Shown piece after piece: positions 28,600 to 41,429 of a DNA stretch of 64,000 nucleotides. Location: NCBI GenBank assembly GCA_003342895.1, contig PTFA01000024.1, positions 7,004,580-7,068,579 of the forward strand. The letters run 5' to 3'. A program made the position numbers and the translations under genes. Position 1 is the stretch's first letter. The number at the start of each line of letters is the position of its first letter. Source of the stretch: Casuarius casuarius (taxonomy: Eukaryota; Chordata; Aves; Casuariiformes; Casuariidae). The notes below the pieces were generated by a model. The model did no database searches. It saw nothing but the letters and a program-made list of their open reading frames with translations, and had not been told where the DNA came from.

Positions 28600-28890
28600 G
28601 AAGGAATTAATATATATAATCAAGATTCTTCTTGCTTGTCTTGGTAAAGCAGAGGGATGGAAGCCCCTCTCTGGCAGGGATTTTCTCCATTTTACCGGTC
28701 ACTTTTATGGCTCTTTTCTGGACAAATTTTCAACATCCTTTAAAGAATATGGTTTTCACAACTGGAAGCCACATTCTTCTGTCACTCTCCATAAGGCTGT
28801 GATACAGAGATAAAATCAGCTCCCTACTTCTCTGCACATCCAAAGATCACACTAGTCTTTTTAAAGCTAGGTCTCCTACAGAGCGTGAAA
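28600..28890 (-). repeat. Ancient CR1-like LINE fragment
   Basis: The plus strand reads ggctcttttctggacaaatt, caacatcctttaaagaatatgg, acaactggaagccacattctt, ctccataaggctgtgataca, ataaaatcagctccctactt and agatcacactagtcttttta. These follow the complement of the 3' part of CR1-family non-LTR retrotransposons ('tttctgg..aaatttttccacatcctt..., ..gtgatacagagg..aaaataatctccct...'). So the element lies on the minus strand, the sense of the host gene. It is heavily diverged and has no intact frame. CR1 is the dominant LINE of birds and reptiles. It could be an L3-type relative instead. Confidence 0.6.
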
Positions 28891-29406
28891 ATTATGCAAT
28901 TATGTGATGTGCATGTGTTTGTCTCATCTTGAACAGCTCACCCAATTACAATATCTTGAGTGCTAGACGTTTAAGTTGTGTCCCCATATACCGTATGAAA
29001 ACAGCAGAACAGAGGGGGAGCTCTCCTTACAGAGAGGCTGCCGCTTATCCCTTACAGTATTTATTACTTCTTGTTCTATTTTATGTAGTGTTATTGTTGT
29101 TCAATTCTTACACTACAGCAGTAACAAATTCCGAGGCAAACAGGTGCTCAGTTGTAGGTGCAAAGAAACAAGCAGTATGTTTTCATGTATACAGTCCACA
29201 CTTCAGGTAACTCACATCTCTTTAAATGGATGAACCTAAGTCCACAGAATAGCTGCACCTCGGATAATCTGCTCAAAATCAGAGGTGCCAGTACAGGATA
29301 TGGGAAACTGAACATGGAGGATCTACAGGAGAAACACTATATCAGAGAGAGACAGGGGTAAGCCCCATCACATTACCTGTACAAGTATGGCTTCTGAGTC
29401 ACTTTG

Positions 29407-29444
29407 TATTGTTTTGTTCTGGTTTTGTTTTTTGTTTTTTTTTA
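29407..29444. repeat. T/G low-complexity tract
   Basis: The stretch is made of ttgttttgttctggttttg followed by ttttttgttttttttt and is almost only T and G. It may be an old A-rich retroposon tail on the minus strand. Confidence 0.8.
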
Positions 29445-31249
29445 AATAAAAACTGAAAACACAATTGTCCCTGAGTGGCCATCATGACCTGCCTGATATT
29501 TCACAACCATCAGACCACAAGTGGCTCTTGGGGAGTCGTTTGATGAGAAAGTTCAAGAAGACTCTTCTGTGGTCCTTGGTCTTCCTGGAAGAAGAACTAG
29601 AGACACTTATGAGAAGCAAACCTGCACACATTCACAAGAATGGCATATTTCCCAGGGATTTCCACACTGTCAAGAACAACATCTGATGATAAATCTCATA
29701 AACTTGTGATTGTTGTAGCTTAACCTTTCAGTTACTCCATTCACTACTTAACTCCTCCCAGGATCTGTAGTTGAAACCCCAAACTTTCCATTGCTTTGAC
29801 TAAGAATTAGGCTTTCCTCTGTGCCATAGTGCTGCAGCTCCTGGGAGGACGCCTGGATGACAGCCCACCGCTCCTCCGCCTGGGAGCACCACAGCTCTTG
29901 TCTGCTGTAAACTCACTCTGAGGTAGCTAGAGTGGCACCTCTCTGGCTGAGACTCAGTGTTTGCTGTCTTTCGGGTTTTATATTTGATTTCTGATGAGGG
30001 GTCTTATCTCACTCCTTTGATGCAGTAAGCTATTTGGCTAGGATCCTTTCAGTTTGGTTACAGACAGGCACATTGCCATGCTCTGTTAGATCCTTATAAT
30101 CAAACGAGAACTACTTAATAATAAATTATAGTAACAATACTATCATTGTTTTAAATGCATGAGCCTTACAAGCTAAATCCACCCTTCATGAAAACAAGAA
30201 CACCGAAGCTGATGGTTTTTATAGGCATGAATTTGACCTTAAATATGAAAACCAAGAGGTATGCAAGGCCCTCAAAGCCTTAGTAACCTGAAATTGTTTT
30301 TGATTTCAATGATAAATATGTATTAAATATAGGTTTGATCTATTATGTACTAAAACTACTGGGATAGCTCAGAGTGACTAAAAGCCAAATTTGGCTCACT
30401 CTGTTCAGAATAAATAGTAGATATTATTCAGTATGTTTTTTTCCTCTTTGCTGCTTCCAGGCTACTGACAGCTTTCCAGCACAGTATGGTAAATCAGCTT
30501 TAAGCAGAAAACTGTGCTGCATTTTTGACCACCTTTTGCCTTTGCAGATGTGTGTACAGTTACAAATTAACTGTGACTCTCAATGCACTTCTTCCAGAAG
30601 ATTACTGATCGTAAAAGTTCAGGGCTATTGTGCATGAGTTGCTGCATAAAACATCTGCTGGTATTATTTTATTGTGGCAAATCTGGTCCCTCTTCCATGT
30701 TTAAGTTTGATGGAGACAATGATCTCACCACCACCACCCTTCTCTTAGCTCAGACCAGGAAATCCTTTCCTTCAGCCCGATACTAATCTTTAGCGATCTT
30801 CTGTGTAGCAGAAACAGAAGCACTCAACAAAGGCTGGGGAAGTACCATGTAGTATATCTCGTACAATAGACGCTTGCAGGGGAGAAGAGCTAATAAACAT
30901 GCTGTCTTCAAAGTATTAACTCTTTTCTCCCTTTGTTTCCAGAAACAGGCATAGACTTGAAAGCACCCCAGGTGGAGAAGCAGGACTTGACAGAGCATCA
31001 TACATTTAGCGACTGAGCCATATTCAAGCCTGGTCTAAATGGGTATAAAGGTGAAATTCAAAGAAGATTGCCCCCTTTCTGATGTAGCTTTCTCTGCTTT
31101 CCTTTTTCTTTTCTCATTTTGAACGGAAAAGGAAATTATTTTGTACCTCTACATGAGGGAGGACAAAAGGCTTTTACTTTTGACCCTTCAAGGGGACTTC
31201 CAAAGGAAATGTGGAAACTAAATGGACTTTTCAACCCTGTGAAGGAATA

Positions 31250-31380
31250 AAGCATGTGTTTAGCTTACAGTTCAAAAATCTAACCTTGTACATAAGGTTA
31301 AGCACATACTTAATTTTCATCTTTTGCTGAATTATTGCAGTAAAAAATAGCATAGCATCTGATCCTGCCATATTGGATGC
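31250..31380. repeat. Decayed dispersed repeat remnant
   Basis: Contains gcatgtgtttagcttacag, aaggttaagcacatacttaa, gctgaattattgcag and catctgatcctgcc. It resembles the 'cttaa..ttaagcacatgcttaa ... gctggatc' section of the same old repeat class as 17800-17880. The family is not identified. Confidence 0.4.
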
Positions 31381-33659
31381 CCTGTCTACCCTGTTGCAGC
31401 TAATTGTGCATGGAAAGAAGTGGAAACAACCGAAAAAAATATCATAGGAGCATAACAGAATCCAGTCTCTTACATGTCACCATTAAGCAGTATTATTTAC
31501 CCTTCTAACAATTTTTGTCCTGCTGCAGAGCACCTTTTACAGTTTTACCTGACTGCACTACATTGCACAGCTTTCCACTAGGAGAGCTGAATCTTATTCA
31601 GGCCCACATTTTATTTTCCTTGAGCTAATCAAGGAAAACTCCTCTGGTGAAGGATTCTTTTTTAACTGCTTCTTTAACTGGACAGAGTTAAGGCTCTGTG
31701 ACTCCTTGCCTACTTGCTCTTACCATTCTGCACGTGCCTCCCCCTTTTACTGGATTTTGCCATATGCGGCAGCTGCAAGCAAAGAACAGTGACACTTTAA
31801 AACAAGAGGCTGGGTTCTCCCGGAAGAGGAGCCACAAAAGATGCCTGAAGACATCAGGCATGGGAAATCAACAGAAGAAGAAACCTTCCTCACCTTTTGA
31901 TCAGACCCCCTCATTATTTACCGAGAAACAAAATCATCAGGAAAGAGAGAAAACTCTTGACTTCTCCTATACACTGAAAAGAAGAGAACCTCTCTTTGCC
32001 CTCCTTTCCCATAATGAGATGCAGAAGGGGTTAGCACTAACTGTTAAACTGTCAGAAAACCCAACGAGAGGGAAGAGATGAGTAGAACTACAAGAAAAGG
32101 TCGCAGGGCCTGGAAAAGAGGATATTAATTCTTACAGAATTCCTGTCCTTCAGTCATTCTGCGTCATCCCATGGCAAGCCATTTGCTATTTTGATTTGCT
32201 CTCACTGATGGCTGGTACACCTCTTTGTGAGGGCATGCCATCTACAGAGGCTTATGTGCCCCCAAAGGCAGCTGTAACTGGCAGCATATGAATGCAAGGT
32301 ACACCCAGAAAACTAGTCTTTACTGCCAGGCTGTGCCAGGTATCTCTAGTGCAAGCACAAAGCAGTCAAGAGATTATGACATTGTAATAGCTTCACACAA
32401 AAGCATAGGATCTCGCCCTAATGTTCTCACCTATAGGTCATCCAGATGAAGTCAGGGAGGGTTTGCAAGACCAAACATGCTGAGGGATTTACAGAATCAG
32501 ATCCCAACAACTGCAAAGAAAAGATAACTTAGCTTCTGTGTTGTTGCATGTGCACTGGCAAAGGTCCTTCCCCATTTCCATATGAATGCTGCACATGCTT
32601 AAGTTTTCAAGGTGAAAAGATCCACCTGTGGTAGATCACACATCACCTCTACTGACCTGGCTCTTCAGTTTTGCATCCGACGAAGCGCTAAGACTGTAAA
32701 GCGTGAGTTAGTTGTATGATAACAATGCAATCATTCTGTGCGAGAAGGTCATGAGGTTGCAACAGCCTGCGTGACCTCTCGTCACTTTTCAGGGTCTGAA
32801 AACTTCCCCAAATCCTGGGGATAGATGGGAATGAGATTGTAGCATGCCTCTTGCATTAAGTTTTGCTTAAATAAACAGTGGTGTTCCTGCTTGGAACTAC
32901 TCCGTAAATTACCCTGAACTGTAGCCCAGCAGGATTTGAAAACACTTCAAAGCCTCTTTCAATAGCAGCAGAATAGGTGCCTATCATAATTGTCCTGAGA
33001 GAAAACCTAATCTGCCCCACAAATAAAGTGAAAGGAGAAAAACTGTGGCCTGACACTGGGAAGAGCAGGACATTCCCAAATCATTTCCCTTGCAAAAATG
33101 TTACACGTTTTCTCTTCTCCTCTCCTAGATTTACATGTATTTTCATGTAACACTAACTGATCTAGCAGAGCATATGAGAAATCTGTCATTCACTTGAGCT
33201 CTGCATCGTGTTATCTTTCAGCTGAAACCATATTTTTCTGCATTTCAGACCAATAAGAAGGAGGCTTCCTTCTTTGTTATTTTATATTTCTTTTGTACTA
33301 TGCATAGAGAATTTTAAAGACATTATTATTGGACTTTGGGCCACTGTATATATACATTTTATTTTTACCAAGCAGTGCAGTGCGGCTTCTACAATATAGC
33401 ATGTAGCAGAGTCAAGGACTTAGAAGGATCCTATAAAGCTGTATGCCTGTTGGGTTGTCATCTTTTAGATTGCTTCTTTGAATCATTAACTAACCTTGCC
33501 CCTTTCAATTCAGCAGGTCCCAATATGATATAAAATCAATCATACAAATTAAAGGAACTATTCCACCAGAATGAAAAAATGAAAAACATGGAAAAACTTT
33601 TACAACCACACTGCCTGCACATCTGTCACATTTTTAGTCTTTTGGCCAATGTCAGACAC

Positions 33660-33870
33660 GTTTGACATGGGAGAGATGGGGCCACTTGCTCCACGGCACA
33701 TCAGAGGCAGCACCGTGCTCTGCGTGTCCTGCGCTGCAGACAGCCCGGCACCAGCCGGCCNGTCAGCACGGACCCCGTCTGTCCGGCGTGCGAGCCGAAC
33801 ACAGGTAGTCAGGGGACGTAAAGCAGGAGCAGAGTGCCTCTGTTCCACTGCAGCCACCAGAAAACCAGGC
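33660..33870. other. CpG-rich patch containing one undetermined base
   Basis: This is locally G+C- and CpG-rich sequence (for example cagcccggcaccagccggcc, gtccggcgtgcgagccg). Position 33761 is N, the only ambiguous base in the window, suggesting low coverage or conflicting reads in a hard-to-sequence stretch. No coding evidence. Confidence 0.6.
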
Positions 33871-34383
33871 CGTGGCACTGGGCTGCTGCTCTACAACGTT
33901 CCCTTCAGACAGCTGTTTAAAAAAGGGCTTTGTAAATTCTCACTGACGTGTAGAAATCCCCTCCCACACATCAATAAAACTTTATTTTAGAGAAAGAGAA
34001 CAAACACACATGCATGAACCAAAAGTCAACTATATGATACATCAGCTGCTAATGAAAAGCAAAGACCCGCGCTCCTTTAGGGTAATGACAGCTTCCTACA
34101 GGGTCCTGCGTGATAACGAACTGTCGGAGCCACGACACAACCAAACCACCACTAAATGGGACCTTTTGAATCCGTGGCCCCTGACGAGGTTGAGGACAAG
34201 TTCAGGCTCTGCCATTATGCTTTCAGCACCTAAAAGCATCTCGGTTTTGAGTTGATAATTAGAGTGTGCCGAGCCAAGCAGCTGTCACTAAGGAACAGGA
34301 GCTGCCCGAATGCAGCATAATGCATAGAAGTTTGCTGGCTGATTTATCACACTATAATGAACTCAGTTGCAGCCTTTTGAGGC

Positions 34384-34440
34384 ATGGAAGTGAAAGACAG
34401 AAAGAGGGAGAAAAAGGAGGAAAGGGAGGAAGAAAGAGCT
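34384..34440. repeat. Purine-rich tract
   Basis: About 57 nt almost only A and G (gacagaaagagggagaaaaa, ggaggaaagggaggaagaaa). It is low-complexity sequence with the potential to form a triplex; no other role is visible. Confidence 0.8.
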
Positions 34441-34960
34441 TTGAACATTTTGTTCCAGTCAGCTTCCAAGAAAGAGGAAAACACTAGGAGACACTTAATT
34501 GGAGGACGCCCTCCCACAGTCCACAGTTGCTGGAGAAGGGGCCACTGGGCAGATGCCCGAGACACGTAGTTCCCAAAGCACACAGCCTTGGCGGAGCTGG
34601 GAGCCCTCCCTGAACAGCAGCACACACGCGTAGCAAACAAGAAGAACGGCAGAAACAGCTGAACGAACTTTATTCAGGATCTGACGTACTATGTCAGTAT
34701 AATGAACATGACCTAAAGAAGAGAGTTACATTCATAAGCAGGCTGAGTTGCCAGCTCTGACCAATTAGTACCAGTTAATTTTATGGTGATAGTGAGTACA
34801 CGTGTATTATATTCTATAAAAGCTTAATAGATGTCACCATAAATCACAGCCACTTTTCTCCCCTGCGCTCTTTATTACTGGAAAGTACTTACAGTCGAAT
34901 CTTCTGCAATAGTTGTTGTAGCCTGGTCAATGCAAATATAACTCAGGGTGGGGGAGCGGT

Positions 34961-34992
34961 TCTCTTCAAGAAACAGGGTCTCTTCAAGAAAC
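34961..34992. repeat. Short direct duplication, period 18
   Basis: The word tctcttcaagaaac occurs at 34961 and again at 34979 with identical sequence. Confidence 0.9.
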
Positions 34993-36139
34993 CAAAAAAA
35001 AAGTTCTTTTCTCGCCTAGCATCTAAGTGACTTGCTTTTAAAAAAACATATCTTTTTTGTTGCAGCTATTGTACACCATGATATTACAGCACAATTCAAA
35101 GCAACTATAGTCTGCACAGCACAAAGATTCACAAAATGTAGGCTTACTCTCCCATTCCTTATGAAGTTCAAGTCCTCACACAGAGCAACAAATACCAGCT
35201 GCCTCCACATTCATTTACTTGGACAGCATTTTGTGCAGCAGTAACCAACACGAATGGCTGCTACATTTGACCAACTCTAATGGTAGAACACCCCATGTGC
35301 TTATCAGTAAAGGAAATACTAAAATTACCGTCATTTTTATTGTTACCAGTAAATGAGCCGGATTTTTGTGTCAAGTTGCTCACAAGTGGCAGCTAAGGAA
35401 GCAGGTGTTGCTCATTGACACGTACACGCTCGGTGCTAAACTAAAACACAGAATTACACAAAGTGTGAGCTCTTGTTAAGCCCTACAGACAAGGTATCAT
35501 CACCAGGGTAGATTGTTAACAGAGTATTTTGCAAGCAGCACAGATTAACTGTTGTCTCCTGCAAAGACAACCACCAGTGAATAAGGTTTTGTAAGGTTAA
35601 GGTAAGGGTGAGTAGGGATTTGGTGTTAGGAGGGACTGGTCTGAAGCCTGTTATGGAGCTAGGAGGCTACGCTGCCTTTTGATAGTTCAACATCCACAAA
35701 ACGCAGCAATTTCCAGGACCACTGTATTTCTACTCTGCCCTTCTAGTCAGAGGTTAAGGAGAGGTGGAAGGGTCAGATACTACCATAATTCTATAGAAAC
35801 CATTGCCAAGATTTAATGGGTAGTTTTTGCAATGTTTTCCCACATATAACTCTTATAATTAACTTATAGGTAAGTGTGGCTTTCAGCACCATTGCTTCTG
35901 TCACATTTATTCTTCCTCTACTATAACATTTCCTTAGTTATGAGAATGGTAATTCAGCCACATATTCCAAAAATATAACATGCTCTAACTGCAAAAATAA
36001 CCATGACTGATTTGCATTTTTCCTTACAGACAAACTACACAGAGGCAACATGATTTACTTCTGAAAGCTAGACAGACACACATACAAAGATGGAAAGGGA
36101 TTTGGCATCAGGGCTTTGACCAACAACTCCTATAAAGCT

Positions 36140-36245
36140 TTTGCTCAGTGAATCCTTTTATCATTGTTTTCCCCATCTGGAAAATAAAGATGCTACAGCA
36201 CTATATAATAGCTACGTCATAAGCAAGTAGTGGTTTTTAGAGATT
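36140..36245 (+). repeat. Possible L2/MIR-type tail
   Basis: The piece tttccccatctggaaaataa followed by agatgctacagcactat, aatagctacgtcataagcaa resembles the amniote L2/MIR 3' words 'gtttccccatctgtaaaatggggataataatagtacctacctcat'. Only about 70 nt are alignable by eye, so the call is tentative. Confidence 0.4.
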
Positions 36246-36609
36246 AATTACTTTGTATTTAGATAGTGTCACAAAGCTATAAAGTCTAAGTCTTATAATT
36301 AAAGTTCTTTCTCTTTTTTTTTTAAAACAATGGTCCAAACTCCCCCTTGCCATCACTTTCTTACTTTCAAAATCTGAAGGGAAAACTCTTAAAATGTGAT
36401 TTTTGCTGCAAAAAACACTTTCCTTCATTTTTACAAATACCTGATTCTGGATTCTGACTTCTTTGAAAGTTTAAGTGCATAAAAAACACAGTCAGAAATA
36501 AGAACAACTGGGGAAAAATATATATCCAGAAAAAGGATTTTACAACAACACTGTTTCACTTTCTTCAGTGTTATCTAGTATGCCATGAAACTAATCCTGC
36601 TCCCACTCA

Positions 36610-36670
36610 CAAAGTGTAAACTGGGAATAAGTCCACCAAAATCAGTGGAGTCACTCTAGATTAACAGCCA
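36610..36670. repeat. Decayed dispersed repeat remnant
   Basis: The words ctgggaataagtccacc and aaaatcagtggagtcactct plus agattaacag match the old repeat words 'tgaaatcagtggagttactccagatttacac'. The family is not identified. Confidence 0.45.
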
Positions 36671-38639
36671 CAAAGAGAAGTGGCTGAAGAAAGCAATTAA
36701 GAAATCCACAGCATCCTCTAATTAAAAAAAAAACAACAACAAATGACTTGCCATGAACTAAAGAAAATATGTGAAGTCTGCTGGCCAGGTGACTGCCCTG
36801 CATCCTTTGCTTACTCCAATATGCATGTTGTTAGCTTACAGTCTTTTATGTACCATCCTGCATAAAAACAAACAGGCCTTCAGGGATTAACATACCACAA
36901 TTCAAAACTAGTGGTTCTACCTTCCTTTCCCCACCTTGGTAAATGTAACAAACCAAGACGTCTCAACAAGAGCTTCTGGGAGGAGTTTCCTTCGTCCCAT
37001 GCAAACGCAGGCATCAGAAATGCCAGCTGCTGTGCAAACTGGGAACGTGGTGAATTGCATCCCAATGAGGGCTATTCTAGCTAAGCATCTCAACAGTCTC
37101 CCTGGGAACTTTATTTTCTTAAATCAAGACCATCTGAAAATTCATTTTTTGCTTACAATTAACCAAGCTGTAAGGTAGTTACAGCAGCGAGGGGCAGGTG
37201 AGGTGGTCAGAGAACATGCCTTTTCCCCGCAACAGCGCAAAAAGCGCTGCGATTTCACAGACAGACAGCGCTGAAAGCCCCAGTGAAGGACAGCCACCAC
37301 TACTCCTGCTCCAGATCGCAGGTTTGAGTTCAAGCCCAGCTCTGCAGCAGTCTGACACAACGTCCCCAAATCAGCGACAGGCTTGTCACTGACATGGAGG
37401 GAACCCAAAACAAGCTGTCCTACAAAAAGAGGTATGTCTTGCCACAGAAATACTACCTTCCTATTTGGCCAGGTTGTGAATTTGAATGAACAGGCAGTAC
37501 ATCGGTAGGGGAGGCGCTACATGATACAGCTTTCCATCCAGTCACTGGCATCTGCAGATGCAGAGGAGAGGAGGAACATCCACATGGTGGAGATTACTAT
37601 CTGCAGCGAGAAGCGCTACAGTGAATTGCCGATGGGCTTGGAACGGGACACGGAGGAGACATTAAATACGGGCAGGGTGAAGAACTCTGAGAAAACGCAA
37701 AGGAAGATGACTAAACTGTTCCAGTTCAACAGAAGGGGAATCTCCAGGCCTCGGCTGATTAGTAGTGCTAATCGGATTTCCTCCTGTTTTCTCACTTAAG
37801 CATTTTAGGTCCTGTTAATTTAGATTCGTTCATCTTGAACAGCCTGTTACAGCTGCTCAGGAACAAGCCAAACATCTGCCTTGCAAAGACTTCCCTTAGA
37901 GAGTTTATACAACGTTTTGATTAAATGCTATCCCTACTACAGCAAGAAATTGTTCATATTCAAACCAATGTCACAGCCACTTGTTTCTGCACCGTGATTT
38001 TCTTCCGTTACACTAGACCATCTTATTTAGGGTAATGCTTAGAAAAAAAAGACAGAAACTTTTGCTAGCTTATTTATCACTACGTCTTAGTGACTCAACT
38101 TTATTTTCGATGCTACAGATCGCACAGCTGCCAGCCTGTTGGAAATATTTCTGGATCCCATTTGGTTAGCGATCCTACAATTTCAGAAGCTTGTGATTTC
38201 TTACGGAAGTTTGCAGATGTCGCTCCCTCACCCGCCCCAGCCCTAGCATAACAACGCGTGCCAGAACGCCAGCCCTGGCACCGACTTTGGAGACGGATGT
38301 GGAAAGGTTACACAATTTTGCAGTAAATTCATTATGATCAAGCAGCACCAGTTAAAGCAATCACTCTCCTGGCCAAAGAAATAAGTAAGGAAAAGGAAAA
38401 CAAAAAACCAAGTCTTCGCTTTTCTGATGTCCTGTTGCATCAAAGCACAGGTTGCAACAAGCAGAGAAAGTGTAACGTGCTTCAACGTCTTTTGCAGTTG
38501 CTATGGTACAGTTTCTTATGGAAAATTCCTTGTTCTGCGTGATGTTTTTCCTGCCTCATTTGGGGTGGCAGAACCGTTCCTTGTGTCACCTGAGAAACCG
38601 GGCTGTCAGTTTCCACCTATTGGTGAGAAAGAAACTCAT

Positions 38640-38990
38640 CAACAGCAGAACTCAATGGAAAACGCCTCGGGTGGACGTCTCTGCACCGGCGGCCACCCTC
38701 ACACCCGGGAGGAGGAAGGATGGGTCAGGAGTGGAGGGGCCACATGGGGCACCTGGCTGCCGCTCTGGGGGTGGCCTCGGTTTCCCGTGCTAGCTGGGAC
38801 GATGTGTTTCATCTCCAGGATACCCTGCTTGCGCAAGGAGGATACCGAAGCTTCCTCCCCCCAGTCCGTGCCACGGGCAGGAGCCCCAGCGCGCGCAGGC
38901 GGGGATCAGCTGCCGCGCTGGAGAACCACCACGCTTCGCACAGCGAGGTTTTGTTTGGGCCTCGGGGCGCTAAGGCAATGCACACAAATA
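38640..38990. other. CpG-rich intronic patch
   Basis: About 350 nt of higher G+C with repeated CpG (gtctctgcaccggcggccac, agccccagcgcgcgcaggcg, cctcggggcgctaagg). It overlaps the longest non-exonic open frame of the window (38427-39026, plus strand), whose protein shows no recognisable domain and is composition-driven. A small CpG island or regulatory element is possible. Confidence 0.5.
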
Positions 38991-39609
38991 ATAATAAATA
39001 ATTGCATTGTTCTCCTCGCCTCTTAAGGAAAAATATCACCACAGGCGAGGAGGGAAAACTCCAGCATGATCGGACAGCCAAGCAGCAAAAAGCGTTTGGC
39101 TCTCACAGGAGACCTGCAATCTATTTTCTGCATAAATTGTACCAAAGATTGCCAGGAACACAGCATAAAAACGGTATTATGGCATTGCACGAGTGATACA
39201 AAGCAATCGGGGGTAAGGCATTTTCACTATGGGAATTTCTTTTATGGATTAGTTGGAAGTAATCCCATTTTAATGTGACATTTTTCCTGCTGGAATGTTT
39301 TTCTTCCAATCCAAAAATAATTAGATTCTACCACTTTTGATTCATGACAAAACCACAGCATGGTTTAAAAAAAGAAAAAAAAAAAAGCTGTGTTAACATT
39401 TTAATGCAGTTGGATACCTGCCGTACTTCAGAACGCCGACATTCCCATGGGCTCCCCATGGTGATGAGAAGAGCTTTTGACCTCTCTGAGGAAATGGGTT
39501 TTGAAAATAATAAATGCGTAAGTGCCTGAAAAGAGACTCCTCCACTAGCGCCGACCATGAGAATGAAGAGCATTCGGGATGTAACAATGCAAGTGCACTC
39601 CATGGGACA

Positions 39610-39690
39610 ACGCTGCTGGTGGGGCCAGGATTTAAAGCTCCATTGACTTCAGTGGAGTTTCACCCTTTAATCCCAGAAGGTTTGCACTAG
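39610..39690. repeat. Decayed dispersed repeat remnant
   Basis: Contains tggggccaggatttaaagct, ccattgacttcagtggag and tttcaccctttaatccc, close to the old repeat words 'ggggccaggatttca' and 'cattgacttcagtgg'. It is one of the clearest copies in the window. The family is not identified. Confidence 0.55.
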
Positions 39691-39867
39691 TAGGATATCA
39701 CTAGCAGTTACATACAACCACATTTCTCTTTTAGAAGCCCTCCCCCTCCCAGATAAGTTCAACAAGAAAATGAATGGAAACAGGTATGGGAATCAAAATG
39801 TGTCAAATTTTAAATGTTTAGAAGAAGTCGAGACGTTCAAGATTTTGATTCCCACAGCACTGACTTC

Positions 39868-40245
39868 AGTGTAAACCAGTCAAAAATTTGACTGAAAATT
39901 TTTTAAGGTGTAAAATAAAGTTTCAAAGATTTGGCAGCAGGAAAAATGTTGATTTTCAGTTACCATTTTGGCTTTCTAAAATAAAGAATCAAATTCAACA
40001 CTTCAAAATTAAAAAAGCTTTTTATCACGAAACGTTGCTCAAAAAAACTTTAAATCCAATTTTGAAGTATTTGCCCAAAATGAACGTTTTATTTTAAAAT
40101 ATCAAATCATTTCAATTTTATTGAAGATGCACCTTTTTCCATTTCAGCATTTCAATTTGAAACCTGAGACAAAATGAATAAAGTGTTCTCTGTTTTAACT
40201 TACATTCTGATTTTAAAGCAAAAGGTAATTTTGAAATGCTGAAAA
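39868..40245. repeat. A/T-rich imperfect repeat block, possibly an old transposon
   Basis: About 380 nt built of variants of caaattttgaa, atttcaatttga, gaaatgctgaaa and their complements, for example gtcaaaaatttgactgaaaa, tttcagcatttcaatttg and ttttgaaatgctgaaaatct. The many short complementary words suggest a decayed foldback element or a diverged satellite-like repeat. No coding and no clear terminal repeats are visible. Confidence 0.4.
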
Positions 40246-41429
40246 TCTCCCATGGGGAGGAAAATCCTATCTTTGAACAGCTTTACTTCTGTGCATTTAA
40301 AAGTTCAACTACAACCCTGCTTCAGTGCAGAGCTTTGGAGGGCGAGGAGTTATACTGAAGATGGAATAATGCAGCAAAGGCTGCATTACCCTGGCTGCAC
40401 AAGGCGCCCAAGGCACCAGGATCTTCCTTCCTCTCTCCCTGTGCGTTACAGGGTAGGCACCACCTACCCGAGGTTATCAGCAGACACAGCCCTGGATGCC
40501 AGTCTCACAGAGAAGACTATGCGAGACGTCTGTACGTCAGCGCAGAGCTCCGCTGATCAGTTGTGCCTCATTCCTATCCAGAGGCTACTAAATTGGGCCC
40601 TCCAAGAAACTCATTTAAAAAAAGCATGAGCAAGTGGAAAGGGTGCTGAGAATGGAAGTTAAAACTCAGCTTTAAGCATGGCAAAGTTGTAAGCAAGATC
40701 TAACGAAGTTACAGAAGGGCTTGAACCAAAAACTAAGATTTGCCTACGGCTGACTTTTGATAAACTTCATGTCCTGATCTCAATGCTGTGAATTAAAAGC
40801 AATCTCATGTAAAAACTGTCCAAGAACAAACAAAATGATAATCATCGAAGAAAGATTCTGTAATTTAACTCCTATGCTATTGCAAACACTCATCAACACG
40901 CATATCCACTAGAGGAGCCAAAGTTTTGCATGCAGCAGTACGTTTTGCGCTAGGACCATTGGAACTATCATAGGCTACATCATCCTCAGTGATGTTGGTG
41001 CTTTATATTAACATCCCAAACATAAAGAGAAGCTTACAGATCTACTCCTCTACTCTTCTGCAACCAGCACAAGTTATGGTATCTTTTAAATACCTGGTTC
41101 CTGTGATAACTGTGAAAACTGCTTTTCAATTTCCCTTATTCCAGCACCCTAATAATTTTTCTCTATGCATATCTCCAGCAGCAGAAGTAGCAGCAGGGGG
41201 ATGGTGGGGGGAACAGAAATAAACAGCAACCCAGAAAAGCTTTTTGTTCTTTGTCTGTCTTGTACTCTATTGATCCTTTCATACTCCCCAAAGATCAGAG
41301 ACATTTTATAATCATGACCGTAATTAAGTATCAGGGATTCAAGAGGACTTCCCTCTTTAACATCTGTAGAAGCAATAGACATCAGTTTAAAAGCTATAAA
41401 ACCAAATCAACAAACAGTTAAAGCTGAAG

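Noticed and set aside
31698..32081. 127-codon plus-strand open frame
   Set aside because: Lys/Arg/Ser-rich, low resemblance to any protein, antisense to the gene and without supporting signals.
37521..37799. 92-codon plus-strand frame with a charged, protein-like composition
   Set aside because: Considered as a retrovirus or retrogene relic, but no motif supports it and the flanks show no terminal repeats or tail.
38427..39026. 199-codon plus-strand open frame
   Set aside because: No domain or family resemblance, lies in a CpG-rich patch where stops are rare, overlaps other open frames in different phases, and has no splice or promoter context.
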